Source: Marivita geojedonensis
GTDB lineage: Bacteria > Pseudomonadota > Alphaproteobacteria > Rhodobacterales > Rhodobacteraceae
DNA: 64,000 nt
Direction: 5' to 3'
Assembly: GCF_002115805.1 (NCBI RefSeq)
Contig: NZ_JFKC01000001.1
Coordinates: forward strand, 372,001 to 436,000
The notes below the pieces were generated by a model. It saw only the letters and a list, made by a program, of their open reading frames with translations, was not told the DNA's origin and did no database searches. How positions within the stretch are numbered: the stretch's first letter is position 1; each line of letters starts with the position of its first letter. Made by a program: the position numbers and the translations under genes. Positions 33,820 through 43,934 of this stretch are shown one piece after another.

Positions 33820-35943
33820 TCATACCTGCGTGCCCGTCTGCGCAGCGGTCACGTCCGGTCTGAACCGTTCCCACATCCGGATCAATCCGGTGCGATACTG
33901 GCGGATCGGGCGTTCGAACAGCGCTGCAAAGCCAAAGCACACCGCAAGCGTGATCCCGAGAAGCCAAAGCTGGTAGCCTGGAAGGGTTTCCGGAAGGGTC
34001 GCGTCAAGAAGATGCAGCGTCGGGTAATGCACGAGGTAAAGCGAGAAGCTCCCGCCTGCAACCCAGCGCACCCCCTTGGCAAATCCGCCATCAAGGCGCG
34101 GCGTCCAGGACTCTGCCAACTTGCGCACACCGCTCAGGTGAACGGCCAGACAGATGGCAATGATCGTGTTCCACAGGAACTCGTTTGAATAGACCAGCAC
34201 GTCATGGTGGCTGAGAGGAAGCAGCGCCTTGGCCGTCTGTATCTCAAGATAGGTCGGCAGCACTGAAATCTTGATCAGGATAAGCACCGCGATGCTTCCC
34301 ACCGTCATGGTCCAGGCCCGCATCATGCTGGTTTGGGTCGCAGCAGCCGAGGCCCGCTTCCAAACCATCACACCGATCCACCATGCGGGCAACATCGCCA
34401 GCACTGGAATTCCGACCAGAAGAACAAGCGTCGCAAGGACCACGATCCGCATTGCGCCGGTGAGGAACATCGCCGCGCCGAAGATGAGATAGAATGCGAC
34501 CTCATAGCTGAGGGACCAGATCGGGCCATTTGAGCCAAGGCGCACCCACTCACCCGTCCCGGTCCACAGGTTTGTCACGGTCAAACCGCGCCACAGGAAT
34601 TCGCCAAGCGACAATTCCTGATAATACTTTTCCGGATAGGCCGTCATATCGACGCGCGTACCGATGGCATCAAAAACCAACGTGAGAGCAAGCGCGGGGA
34701 TGAGGACCGACATCACCCGGGTGATCCGGTTGAAGGCAAAGCGGCCCAGGGTCCCGTCACGACCGGCGGCATAGGCAATCACCACACCGGAGAGGACGAA
34801 GAACACCGCGACTGCATCGCTGGCCACGTTCCATTCACGCAGGACGTAGAAGTCACCTCCGGTAAAGCGGATATGGGCCATATGCCCGAACAGCACCGTC
34901 AGCGCCGCCCCGGCTCTGAGCGCATCGAGCCAGAGCGAAAAGCCCGGTGTCATCTTCGCATCACTCGGTGCAAGAGGACGCGTCAGACGCGACTCTTTCG
35001 ACGACTGCGCCTTGAGCGCCGCCCAGCTTTCCCGGAACGGGTTCAGCAGCGCGGCGCGCAGGGTCGGATAGGGCTGTTCCATGGGATTGTCGGTGCCATC
35101 GGACACCCCAAAGGTCAGTTTTTCCTGCTCAGTCGGGATATAGAGCGTTCCGAACATCCAGTCCCAGATTGCAAAGATCGAACCGTAGTTCTTGTCGTGG
35201 TGTTTGCGGGCGACCGAATGGTGAACCTGATGCTGTGCGGGCGAGATCAGGATGTGTTCCAGCACCGGTCCATAGCTGATCCAGATGTGGCTGTGACGGA
35301 AATTGGCGCCCAGAGCGTTAAACGTGAAATAGAGCGCATTTGCTCCGCCGATTGTCATAAGGTTGATATCCCCGATAAGGAAATACAGCGACAGACCCTG
35401 CGCGACACCCACCAGCACTGTCATCAGGATGTTGCGGATCATCGGCTCCACCGGGTGTGTCCGCTGAACGGTCAGTGGCGTCAGCACGTCGGCAGAGTGG
35501 TGCACCGCATGGAACGGCCAAAGAATTTTCAATTCGTGATGCCAGCGATGCGCCCAGTATTTGCAGAAATCGGAAACAACCACGATGATCAGCGTCACGA
35601 GGAACATCCGCATCCCCGTTACCGGCGGAGGGGAGAAATCGCTGCCGGCCAGGTGTGACATCAGCGCAAAGGCGACCGTCGTCGGAAAGAACACAGCGCC
35701 CAGAACACCAAGCACGGTGAACACCCGGTACGCGAAGAAAAGCTTGATATCCAACAGGTTGGATTTGTGGCTGTAGACTTCTTTGGGCAACAGCCAACGC
35801 ATGAAACTGTCGGGACTGCCACGATATTTCCAGATCGCAAAAGCAATCAGAACCGTACACAGAAGGTAGAACATCGAATAGCGGATGTTCATGTCGAACG
35901 GCGTGGCGATGACGTTGTTAAGAAACGCGTTGATTGTTTCCAT
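33820..35943 (-). CDS. Fusion: sterol desaturase/fatty-acid hydroxylase plus acyltransferase-3
   Basis: One continuous 707-residue frame joins two membrane enzymes. Residues 1-300 are a di-iron fatty-acid hydroxylase-superfamily domain with all histidine boxes: HRWHH (132-136), HAVHH (145-149) and HQVHH (238-242). After a linker (~305-332), residues 333-707 form an Acyltransferase_3 domain of about 10 helices, starting LDALRAGAALTVLFGH, with SLYLVHYP late. The hydroxylase superfamily includes OlsE, which modifies ornithine lipids; acyltransferase-3 proteins acylate sugars or lipids. A two-step lipid-modifying enzyme is inferred. ATG 35943 is preferred over 35958 and 35985. Confidence 0.88.
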   Translation of the reverse strand: METINAFLNNVIATPFDMNIRYSMFYLLCTVLIAFAIWKYRGSPDSFMRWLLPKEVYSHKSNLLDIKLFFAYRVFTVLGVLGAVFFPTTVAFALMSHLAGSDFSPPPVTGMRMFLVTLIIVVVSDFCKYWAHRWHHELKILWPFHAVHHSADVLTPLTVQRTHPVEPMIRNILMTVLVGVAQGLSLYFLIGDINLMTIGGANALYFTFNALGANFRHSHIWISYGPVLEHILISPAQHQVHHSVARKHHDKNYGSIFAIWDWMFGTLYIPTEQEKLTFGVSDGTDNPMEQPYPTLRAALLNPFRESWAALKAQSSKESRLTRPLAPSDAKMTPGFSLWLDALRAGAALTVLFGHMAHIRFTGGDFYVLREWNVASDAVAVFFVLSGVVIAYAAGRDGTLGRFAFNRITRVMSVLIPALALTLVFDAIGTRVDMTAYPEKYYQELSLGEFLWRGLTVTNLWTGTGEWVRLGSNGPIWSLSYEVAFYLIFGAAMFLTGAMRIVVLATLVLLVGIPVLAMLPAWWIGVMVWKRASAAATQTSMMRAWTMTVGSIAVLILIKISVLPTYLEIQTAKALLPLSHHDVLVYSNEFLWNTIIAICLAVHLSGVRKLAESWTPRLDGGFAKGVRWVAGGSFSLYLVHYPTLHLLDATLPETLPGYQLWLLGITLAVCFGFAALFERPIRQYRTGLIRMWERFRPDVTAAQTGTQV

Positions 35944-36051
35944 GGCCCGAACTCTCATTGGTTTGGGCTTGGGATAAGCACCCAATCAGGCAGCAATGAG
36001 GCCTGTTTGGGGTCAGTTGCGGGTCAAGACGACGGTTTGAACCATGCCGAA

Positions 36052-37347
36052 CTATGCAGCCCCGGCCACCAGGCCCCGGTAGAGCTCGACCACGGCATCT
36101 GCCCCGAGATCGACATCGTCGAAGGTCAGGACGGTCCCTACCGCCACGTCCCGACGCAAGGGCACGCGATGGGCCAGACCAATGGGCACCGCAGCCCCGG
36201 CCCGCTCCACCGGCAGCGCCTTGCCGTAGACCGTGTAGCCACCTTCACCATCGAGCATCTCGCCGGCCTTGAGGTCGCGCTTGGCGACAGACGCCACCGT
36301 TCCCCGCATCGCCTGCGACTGGCCTGTGGCCTCGCCCCGCAGCGCCGCACTCAGCACCGAAACCGAGAGTTCCAACCCGATCAGGTGGAAAGGTTTGTAC
36401 ATCGAGGCATAGCGCCCCGTGCTGTCTGTGGGCAGACCGTATTGCCTGAAACAGGCCGCCGCATAGTCGTTCGGCGCTTCCAGCACCACGTAGACGCCCC
36501 AGCGCAGGTCACGGAATACGGGACGCCCGTCTCGCTCGACCGAGGAAATGGTTTCGACCATGCCCGTCGCTTCAAGCTGCCCGCCAACGGCCCTGGGCCT
36601 GAGAACATGCGCAAGGTCATCCACACCGCAGGGCGGAAAGGCAAGGCCGTCGGACGGAACGGTCAGGCCGCAGGCATTGGCAATCGCGACCATCTCGATC
36701 GCGCTCTTGGTGCCGTCGAGAAAAGAGTTGAACATCTGCGGGTTCATTCCGGCTTTCTGCGCCTCCTCGGGCGTCAGGCCGTAATGAGCCCAGACGTCAT
36801 CCGGCGTCACCTGGTGATAGGCCGGGAGGTACTTCGTACCCTTTCCCGCCGCCGCGACGGTGAACCCGGTGGCCCGTGCCCAGTCCACCATCTCGGCCAC
36901 CAGCGCGGGCTGATCGCCATAGGCCATCGAATAGACCACGCCAGCCGACCGCGCCTCGGCGGCCAGTGCCGGGCCGGCCAGCACATCCGCTTCGACATTG
37001 ACCATGACCACATGCCTGCCCGCCGCAATCGCGGCCCGCGCATGGGCGATCCCGGCACGCGGATTGCCGGTCGCCTCGATAACGACATCGACATCATCCC
37101 GCGCGGCAAGCTCTTCTCCGTCCTCGACAAAGGCCGTTGCGCCGATCCGCGCGTCGTCCCAGCCGACAACCCGGCAGGCTGCACGGGCACGCTCCACGTC
37201 CAGATCGGCAATCGCCGAGACGTCCAACCCTGCAATCGTCGGCACCTGGCTCAGGAACATTGACCCGAACTTGCCCGCCCCGATCAGCCCCGCGCGCACC
37301 GGTGTGCCACGCTCAGCCGCCTCAGCCGCCAGTCGTGCGAGATTCAT
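36052..37347 (-). CDS. Predicted NAD(P)-dependent dehydrogenase with C-terminal SAF domain
   Basis: This 431-residue protein is of the COG4091 type, predicted homoserine-dehydrogenase-like. It has an N-terminal Rossmann fold (RAGLIGAGKFGSMFLSQV, DVVIEATGNPRAGIAHA), a central catalytic-type domain (FNSFLDGTKSAIEMVAIANA), and a C-terminal SAF domain (~340-431) of the kind seen in FlgA and altronate dehydratases. The substrate is unknown; homologues sit in sugar-acid pathways. It lies downstream of gltB behind a terminator. Confidence 0.82.
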   Translation of the reverse strand: MNLARLAAEAAERGTPVRAGLIGAGKFGSMFLSQVPTIAGLDVSAIADLDVERARAACRVVGWDDARIGATAFVEDGEELAARDDVDVVIEATGNPRAGIAHARAAIAAGRHVVMVNVEADVLAGPALAAEARSAGVVYSMAYGDQPALVAEMVDWARATGFTVAAAGKGTKYLPAYHQVTPDDVWAHYGLTPEEAQKAGMNPQMFNSFLDGTKSAIEMVAIANACGLTVPSDGLAFPPCGVDDLAHVLRPRAVGGQLEATGMVETISSVERDGRPVFRDLRWGVYVVLEAPNDYAAACFRQYGLPTDSTGRYASMYKPFHLIGLELSVSVLSAALRGEATGQSQAMRGTVASVAKRDLKAGEMLDGEGGYTVYGKALPVERAGAAVPIGLAHRVPLRRDVAVGTVLTFDDVDLGADAVVELYRGLVAGAA

Positions 37348-37425
37348 ATGCTTGCTCCTTCAACTCCCTGGCCAGAACTAAGGCGGGATTGGCGATCCAT
37401 GTCCAGACCGGCATCACCTGGCAAG

Positions 37426-37455
37426 AAAAAGCCCGGCGCGATGGCCGGGCTTTTT
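37426..37455 (-). terminator. Terminator of the glutamate synthase operon
   Basis: A 12-bp stem AAAAAGCCCGGC/GCCGGGCTTTTT (37426-37437 with 37444-37455) has A and T runs at both ends. It lies 19 bp past the gltB stop on the minus strand. Confidence 0.85.
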
Positions 37456-37473
37456 TGTTGGATATGTTTGGGA

Positions 37474-40400
37474 TCACTCCGCCGGGACGGATTTCTTTTC
37501 GATGCCGAGCGGATGGCTGATCTTGTCGAGCATCTCTTTCGGGCAGACCTGGACAAAGTTCCCGAGTTCGATGTCCCAGTGCTGGAGAATGTCCTGCGCC
37601 TTGCGGCTCATGGTTTCCTCGACATGGCGTTCGATCAAGCCCTTCAGTTCGTCGACCCAATGGTCAACCGTCACCGGGCAGGTCACGAGGCTTTCCATGT
37701 TCATCAGCGCCTCTGCCTTGCCTTCCGGGTCGTAGAGATAGGCCATACCGCCGGTCATACCTGCGCCGAAGTTGGCACCGATGTCCCCGAGGATGACTGC
37801 CACACCACCGGTCATGTATTCACAGCCGTTGGAGCCACAACCTTCGACCACCACTTTGGCGCCAGAGTTCCGGACGGCAAAACGTTCGCCCGCGCGGCCC
37901 GCCGCAAAGAGATATCCGTCGGTCGCGCCGTACAGCACCGTGTTGCCGATGATCGTGTTCTCGGCGGCAACCAGCGGAGACATCATCGGCGGTCGGACCA
38001 CGATAGTGCCACCCGACAGACCCTTGCCGACATAGTCGTTGGCATCGCCCGACACTTCGAGCTTGAGGCCCGGTGCCGCAAATGCACCCAGCGACTGACC
38101 CGCAGAGCCGGTCAACTTGACCGTCAGGTGGTTCGGTTGCAGCGCGTTGCGCATGCCGAACTTGCGCACGATATGCGACGAGGTACGTGTGCCCACGGTC
38201 CGGTGGGTGTTCTGCACCGCGTAGGACAGCTGCATCTTCTCACCGTCCTCAAGGAACCGCGCTGCATCGCGTACGATTTCCGCGTCAAGCGTATCCGGCA
38301 CCGCGTTGCGCGGGCGGTTGCGGTCATAAACGATGTCATCCGAGCCATCGACGCGGATCAGCAGCGGGTTGAGGTCCAGATCATCGAGGTGATCCGAGCC
38401 ACGGCTGACCTGGCTTAGCAGATCGGCACGGCCGATCACCTCGTCCAGAGACCGCGCACCTATAGAGGCCAGGACGTCCCGAACTTCCTGCGCGTAGAAG
38501 GTGATCAGGTTTACGACCTTGTCGGCGTTGCCGGTGAACTTGGCGCGCAGGGATTCGTCCTGCGTACAGACACCAACCGGGCAGGTGTTCGACTGACACT
38601 GACGCACCATGATACAGCCCATCGCGATCAGCGCTGCGGTACCGATGCCGTATTCCTCGGCGCCCAGCATCGCGGCCATGACGATGTCACGCCCTGTGCG
38701 CAGGCCCCCATCGGTCCGCAGGGTCACACGATCCCGCAGCTTGTTCATCGACAGAACTTGATGCGCCTCGGTGAGACCCATCTCCCACGGCAGACCGGCA
38801 TATTTGATCGAGGTTGCGGGCGATGCACCGGTGCCGCCGTTGTGGCCCGAGATCAGGATCACGTCTGCCTTGGCCTTGGCCACACCGGCGGCAATCGTGC
38901 CGACGCCCGACGACGCCACCAGCTTCACCGTCACCTTGCAGCGTGGGTTGATCTGCTTGAGGTCGTAGATCAGCTGCGCAAGGTCTTCGATCGAATAGAT
39001 GTCGTGGTGCGGCGGCGGTGAAATCAGCGTCACACCCTTGGTCGAATGGCGCAGGCGGGCGATCAGGTCAGTGACCTTCATCCCCGGAAGCTGACCACCC
39101 TCACCAGGCTTGGCACCCTGCGCGACCTTGATCTCAAGCTCTTCGCACTGGTTCAGGTATTCGGCGGTCACACCAAACCGGCCCGACGCCACCTGCTTGA
39201 TCTTTGCAGACGGGTTGTCGCCGTTCGGCTCAGGCACGAAATGCGCCGGGTCTTCGCCACCTTCACCGCTATCGGACTTCGCGCCGATCCGGTTCATCGC
39301 CACGTTCAGCGTCTTGTGCGCCTCGGGCGACAATGCGCCCAGCGACATGCCCGGAGTCACGAACCGTTTGCGGATCGATGTGATGCTCTCCACCTGCTCC
39401 AGCGGAATCGGCTCGCCCAGCGGCTTGATTGCCAGAAGGTCGCGCAGATGGATCGGCGGGTTCGCCTGCATCGCCTTGGAATAGGTCTTCCAGATCTCGT
39501 AGGACGCCTTGTTGCACGCCATCTGCATCAGGTGCATGGTCTGCGCACCCCAGGCATGGGTCTCGCCAGATTTCCGCGCCTTGTAGAAGCCGCCGATGGG
39601 CAGCACATCCTTACCGCCGCGGAAGCCCAGAGCGTGGATTTCCTCGGCCTTGCGCTGAAGACCGTTCAGGCCGATGCCGGAAATCCGGCTCAACATGCCG
39701 GGGAAGTATTCCGCACACATGGCACGGCTCAGACCCACAGCTTCGAAGTTCAGACCACCGCGATAGGACGAGATGACCGAGATACCCATCTTGGACATGA
39801 TCTTGAGCAGACCCTGATCCACGGCCTCGCGGTACTTGGCGACGGCCTCGGTCAGCGTCAGGTCCAGAAGACCACGCTTGATCCGGTGGTTCAGCGAATC
39901 CTCGGCCAGATAGGCGTTCACCACGGTCGCACCGGCGCCGATCAGAACGGCAAAGTAATGCGGGTCGATACATTCTGCCGACCGGACGTTGATCGAACAG
40001 AAGGTCCGCAGACCTTTGCGGGTCAGGTGACTATGAACCGCGCTGGTGGCAAGGATCATCGGCATCGCCACTTTGCCCTCACCGCAGTGCTCGTCGGTCA
40101 GGGTGATGTGCCCCGCACCGGAGCGAACGGCGTCCTCGGCTTCAGACCGGACACGTTCCAGCGCTTCCTGCAAGGCACCCTGTTCTCCGTTCGCCGGGAA
40201 CGTACAATCGATCTCGCAAAGTCCCGCGTTGAAGTGCTTGGACAATTCCTTGAACTGCGCATTTCCGACAAACGGGCTGTCCAGAACGAGAATCTCGGTC
40301 TGTGCGCTCGACTCGTCGAGCACGTTCTTGAGGTTGCCAAACCGGGTCTTGAGGCTCATCACGCGGAATTCGCGAAGTGAGTCAATCGGCGGGTTGGTCA

Positions 40401-42012
40401 CCTGGCTGAAGTTCTGACGGAAGTAATGCGACAGTGGGCGGTACTTCTTGGACAGAACCGCAGACGGCGTGTCGTCGCCCATGGAGGCCACAACTTCTTT
40501 GCCGTCCTCGGCCATAGGCGCAAGGATCTGTTCCAGTTCCTCGATGGTATAGCCTGCCGCGATCTGGCGGCGACGCAACTCTGCGCCCTCAAACAGAGGC
40601 GCTTCGGTCACCTTTGCGAGTTCTTCGTCCAATTCGTTGATCTTGCCGACCCATTCTCCGAAGGGCTGGCTGGCGGCGAGTTTGTCCTTGATTTCGACGT
40701 CATGGTACAGCTTGCCTTCCTTCATATCGACGGCAAGCAACTGGCCCGGTCCGAGAGCCCCTTTTTCGCGCACGGTCCCTTCGTCGACCGGCACCATGCC
40801 AGCCTCGGACCCGGCAATCAGAAGTCCATCGCCAGTCACGACATAGCGCATCGGGCGCAGGCCGTTCCGGTCCAGGCCGGCGCAGACCCAGCGGCCGTCC
40901 GTCATGGCAAGCGCGGCGGGGCCGTCCCACGGTTCCATCACCGAGTTGCAGTAGGAATACATGTCGCGCCACGCTTCGGGCAGCTCGATCGCCTGCTTCG
41001 ACCACGATTCCGGCACCAGCATGGTCTTCGCCATCGGGGCATTGCGGCCCGCGCGCACGAGAACCTCGAACACCGCGTCAAGCGCAGCAGAGTCCGATGC
41101 ACCATTGGCGATGATCGGCTTGATATCATCGGCCATGTCGCCAAAGGCCGCAGACGCCATGCGGATCTCGTGGCTCTTCATCCAGTTGACGTTGCCCTTG
41201 AGCGTGTTGATCTCACCGTTATGCGCAAGCATGCGGAACGGCTGCGCCAGCCACCACTGCGGGAAGGTGTTGGTTGAATAGCGCTGGTGATAGATCGCGA
41301 AGGCGGATTCAAAACGCGGATCCTGCAGGTCCGGATAGAATTCCGCCACCTGCTCGGCCAGCATCATGCCCTTATAGATAATCGACCGGCAGGACAGCGA
41401 TGCGATGTAAAGCTGACCAATGCCAGCCGCTGCCGCTGCTTTTTCGATCCGGCGACGGATCACGTACAGCTCGCGTTCGAATGTCTCTTCGTCCACGCCC
41501 TTGGCGTTCGAGATAATGATCTGTTCGATCTCAGGACGGGTTGCGTTGGCCTTTTCACCAAGGCAATCCACGCTGACCGGAACGTGCCGCCATCCGTAGA
41601 TGTAATAGCCCATGCGCAGAACTTCGGTTTCCACGATGGTCCGGCAGGTTTCCTGTGCGCCGAAATCGGTGCGGGGCAGGAACACCTGGCCAATCGCCAT
41701 CAGCTCGTCCATCCGCGGCGTATGTCCGGTGCGCTCAATCTGGTCATAGAAGAAAGGCGCCGGGATCTGCACGTGAATGCCCGCGCCATCGCCGGTTTTG
41801 CCATCGGCATCCACCGCACCCCGGTGCCAAATCGCCTTCAGCGCGTCGATACCCGCTTCGACCACCTTGCGCGACGGCTTGCCATCAAGGCTGACCACAA
41901 GGCCCACGCCACAGGACGAATGCTCGTCTTCTTCTGAATAGAGACCGTTCTCCGCCATCCATTTGCGCTTGGCTTCCTCGGCACGGACCCATGCTGCATC
42001 ATACTTGGTCAT
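37474..42012 (-). CDS. gltB: Glutamate synthase (NADPH) large subunit
   Basis: This 1512-residue flavo-iron-sulfur enzyme forms two glutamates from glutamine and 2-oxoglutarate with GltD. The N-terminal Ntn amidotransferase begins after a short propeptide at Cys34 (HSSCGVGLVVSLDG). Next come the central domain, the FMN/synthase domain (SGHNGGTGASPATSIKYAGLPWE, then MVRQCQSNTCPVGVCTQDE with the 3Fe-4S cysteines), and the C-terminal GXGXG beta-helix. The length is as usual. Its start overlaps the GFA gene stop by 4 nt. It is last in the gltD-gfa-gltB operon. Confidence 0.97.
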   Translation of the reverse strand: MTKYDAAWVRAEEAKRKWMAENGLYSEEDEHSSCGVGLVVSLDGKPSRKVVEAGIDALKAIWHRGAVDADGKTGDGAGIHVQIPAPFFYDQIERTGHTPRMDELMAIGQVFLPRTDFGAQETCRTIVETEVLRMGYYIYGWRHVPVSVDCLGEKANATRPEIEQIIISNAKGVDEETFERELYVIRRRIEKAAAAAGIGQLYIASLSCRSIIYKGMMLAEQVAEFYPDLQDPRFESAFAIYHQRYSTNTFPQWWLAQPFRMLAHNGEINTLKGNVNWMKSHEIRMASAAFGDMADDIKPIIANGASDSAALDAVFEVLVRAGRNAPMAKTMLVPESWSKQAIELPEAWRDMYSYCNSVMEPWDGPAALAMTDGRWVCAGLDRNGLRPMRYVVTGDGLLIAGSEAGMVPVDEGTVREKGALGPGQLLAVDMKEGKLYHDVEIKDKLAASQPFGEWVGKINELDEELAKVTEAPLFEGAELRRRQIAAGYTIEELEQILAPMAEDGKEVVASMGDDTPSAVLSKKYRPLSHYFRQNFSQVTNPPIDSLREFRVMSLKTRFGNLKNVLDESSAQTEILVLDSPFVGNAQFKELSKHFNAGLCEIDCTFPANGEQGALQEALERVRSEAEDAVRSGAGHITLTDEHCGEGKVAMPMILATSAVHSHLTRKGLRTFCSINVRSAECIDPHYFAVLIGAGATVVNAYLAEDSLNHRIKRGLLDLTLTEAVAKYREAVDQGLLKIMSKMGISVISSYRGGLNFEAVGLSRAMCAEYFPGMLSRISGIGLNGLQRKAEEIHALGFRGGKDVLPIGGFYKARKSGETHAWGAQTMHLMQMACNKASYEIWKTYSKAMQANPPIHLRDLLAIKPLGEPIPLEQVESITSIRKRFVTPGMSLGALSPEAHKTLNVAMNRIGAKSDSGEGGEDPAHFVPEPNGDNPSAKIKQVASGRFGVTAEYLNQCEELEIKVAQGAKPGEGGQLPGMKVTDLIARLRHSTKGVTLISPPPHHDIYSIEDLAQLIYDLKQINPRCKVTVKLVASSGVGTIAAGVAKAKADVILISGHNGGTGASPATSIKYAGLPWEMGLTEAHQVLSMNKLRDRVTLRTDGGLRTGRDIVMAAMLGAEEYGIGTAALIAMGCIMVRQCQSNTCPVGVCTQDESLRAKFTGNADKVVNLITFYAQEVRDVLASIGARSLDEVIGRADLLSQVSRGSDHLDDLDLNPLLIRVDGSDDIVYDRNRPRNAVPDTLDAEIVRDAARFLEDGEKMQLSYAVQNTHRTVGTRTSSHIVRKFGMRNALQPNHLTVKLTGSAGQSLGAFAAPGLKLEVSGDANDYVGKGLSGGTIVVRPPMMSPLVAAENTIIGNTVLYGATDGYLFAAGRAGERFAVRNSGAKVVVEGCGSNGCEYMTGGVAVILGDIGANFGAGMTGGMAYLYDPEGKAEALMNMESLVTCPVTVDHWVDELKGLIERHVEETMSRKAQDILQHWDIELGNFVQVCPKEMLDKISHPLGIEKKSVPAE

Positions 42013-42470
42013 GGCGTGTCTCCTTCGACAAAAGGGTTGTTCGCTTCATATTGCGCCTGCGTCGCGCGTTTGTGGTCGCCTTTGAGCTGGCCATAGGCCG
42101 GCGCGCGGTCGCAGTAGATTTCTGAAATCACCGGGAACGAATCCGCCGCAGGGAACAGCGCGGGCATCAATTCGTACTCGGCATCGTCTTTGTTGTTTCG
42201 CAGCCAAAGGTTCGTCCCGCAGACCTCGCAGAAGGTGCGCGAGGCGAAGGGTGTCGATGCGTAGGTCTTGGTCGGACCCTCGACATGGACAGCTTCGGGC
42301 TTGGCCAGAAAATATCCGGTGATCGTTCCAGACCAGACCCGGCATTTACGGCAGTGGCACACACCGACTGCGGCGACATAGTCACCGTCCACGCGGATGC
42401 GTGTTCCACCGCAGAGGCAGGCCCCGTCAAGCCGACCCGTCCGCCTGTAAGGAGCGGCGAGATCGCTCAT
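42009..42470 (-). CDS. GFA-family zinc protein (Gfa/CENP-V fold)
   Basis: This 153-residue zinc protein is of the glutathione-dependent formaldehyde-activating enzyme family. The zinc-ligand cysteines are in GACLCGGTRI, GVCHCRKCRVWSG and TFCEVCGTNLWL. Its start overlaps the gltD stop and its stop overlaps the gltB start, each by 4 nt, so all three are made from one coupled message. No glutathione-dependent formaldehyde dehydrogenase gene is nearby. A role linked to glutamate synthase is possible but undocumented to me. Confidence 0.9.
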   Translation of the reverse strand: MSDLAAPYRRTGRLDGACLCGGTRIRVDGDYVAAVGVCHCRKCRVWSGTITGYFLAKPEAVHVEGPTKTYASTPFASRTFCEVCGTNLWLRNNKDDAEYELMPALFPAADSFPVISEIYCDRAPAYGQLKGDHKRATQAQYEANNPFVEGDTP

Positions 42471-43900
42471 TCGGCCGCCACGGCACTCGCGCCATTCAAC
42501 TGGCGCAGCACGGCTTCGGCACAATCACGACCATCACGGATCGCCCAGACGACCAGCGAGGCGCCGCGCACGATGTCACCCACGGCATAGACGCCCGGCA
42601 GCGCGGTCGCACCCGTAGTGAATTCGGCCTTGATGGTGCCCCAGCGGGTCACTTCCAGTTCCGGTACTCCCCAAAGCGTCGGGAGCTCTTCCGGCTCGAA
42701 ACCCAGCGCCTTGATCACCAGATCGGCAGGTTCGACATAGTCCGACCCTTCGATCACCTCGGGCATCTGGCGACCGGTCGCATCGGGCAGGCCCAGACGC
42801 ATCCGCTCGACGATCACGCCGTCGACGGGATCGCCGGTAAAGCCCTTTGGTGCGGTCAGCCATTCGAACTGCACGCCTTCTTCCTCGGCGTTCTGCACCT
42901 CGCGCTGCGAGCCGGGCATGTTGGCACGGTCGCGGCGATAGAGACATTTGACCGACTCGGCACCCTGGCGGATCGCAGTGCGCACGCAGTCCATCGCGGT
43001 GTCACCACCGCCGATCACGACAACCTTCTTGCCTTCCGCGTTCAGCTTGCCGCTGTCGAACTCGGCAACCTCGTCGCCAAAGCTCTTGCGGTTCGACGCG
43101 GTCAGGTAATCCAGCGCCTTGACGATGCCATCGGCGCCCGAACCCGGACCTCCCAGATCGCGCGACTTGTAAACGCCTGTCGCGATGATCACCGCGTCAT
43201 GCTGCGCGCGGATCTCTTCGAACGACATGTCCTCACCGATATTGCAGTTCAGGACAAAGCGCACACCGCCTTTTTCCAGCTGCTCATTCCGGCGCATGAC
43301 AACGGGCTTCTCAAGTTTGAAGCCGGGGATGCCATAGATCAGCAGACCTCCTGCACGGTCATAACGGTCATACACCGTGACCTGCACACCCTGACGACGC
43401 AGTACGTCCGCAGCAGCAAGGCCACCGGGGCCTGCGCCGATGATGCCGACGCTTTCCTTGCGCTCCCGCGCCGGTTTGATCGGCAGAACCCAACCTTCTT
43501 CCCAAGCGGTATCGGTGATGTATTTCTCAACCGACCCGATGGTCACTGTGCCATGGCCCGACTGTTCGATCACGCAATTGCCTTCGCACAGACGGTCCTG
43601 CGGGCAGATGCGGCCACAGATCTCGGGGAAGGTGTTGGTCGCCTGGCTGACCTCATAGGCTTCCTGCAAACGGCCTTCGGCGGTCAGGCGCAGCCAATCC
43701 GGAATGTTGTTGTGCAGCGGGCAATGCGACTGGCAGTAAGGAACACCGCATTGGGAACAGCGGCTGGCCTGTTCTTTGGCCTTCGCGTCGGCATATTCCG
43801 CATAAATCTCATGGAAGTCCTCGCGCCGCTCTTTCGCAGCACGCTTTGTGGGCATGTCGCGTTCAACTTTGACGAACTTCAACATCGGCTGCTTTGCCAT
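42467..43900 (-). CDS. gltD: Glutamate synthase small subunit
   Basis: This 477-residue FAD/Fe-S protein passes electrons from NADPH to GltB. The N-terminal cluster cysteines are SRCSQCGVPYCQSHCPLHN and the ICGRICPQDRLCEGNC region. FAD motif SVGIIGAGPGGLAAADVLRR and NADPH motif VVVIGGGDTAMDCVRTA follow, then the late FAD motif GVYAVGDIVRGAS. AAGGA 8 nt before ATG 43900 sets the start; 43921 is a weaker alternative. It is first gene of the operon, with a TATAAT box upstream. Confidence 0.96.
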   Translation of the reverse strand: MAKQPMLKFVKVERDMPTKRAAKERREDFHEIYAEYADAKAKEQASRCSQCGVPYCQSHCPLHNNIPDWLRLTAEGRLQEAYEVSQATNTFPEICGRICPQDRLCEGNCVIEQSGHGTVTIGSVEKYITDTAWEEGWVLPIKPARERKESVGIIGAGPGGLAAADVLRRQGVQVTVYDRYDRAGGLLIYGIPGFKLEKPVVMRRNEQLEKGGVRFVLNCNIGEDMSFEEIRAQHDAVIIATGVYKSRDLGGPGSGADGIVKALDYLTASNRKSFGDEVAEFDSGKLNAEGKKVVVIGGGDTAMDCVRTAIRQGAESVKCLYRRDRANMPGSQREVQNAEEEGVQFEWLTAPKGFTGDPVDGVIVERMRLGLPDATGRQMPEVIEGSDYVEPADLVIKALGFEPEELPTLWGVPELEVTRWGTIKAEFTTGATALPGVYAVGDIVRGASLVVWAIRDGRDCAEAVLRQLNGASAVAAE

Positions 43901-43934
43901 GGCGCATGTCCTTCCCTTCATATGGTCGCGCCTG

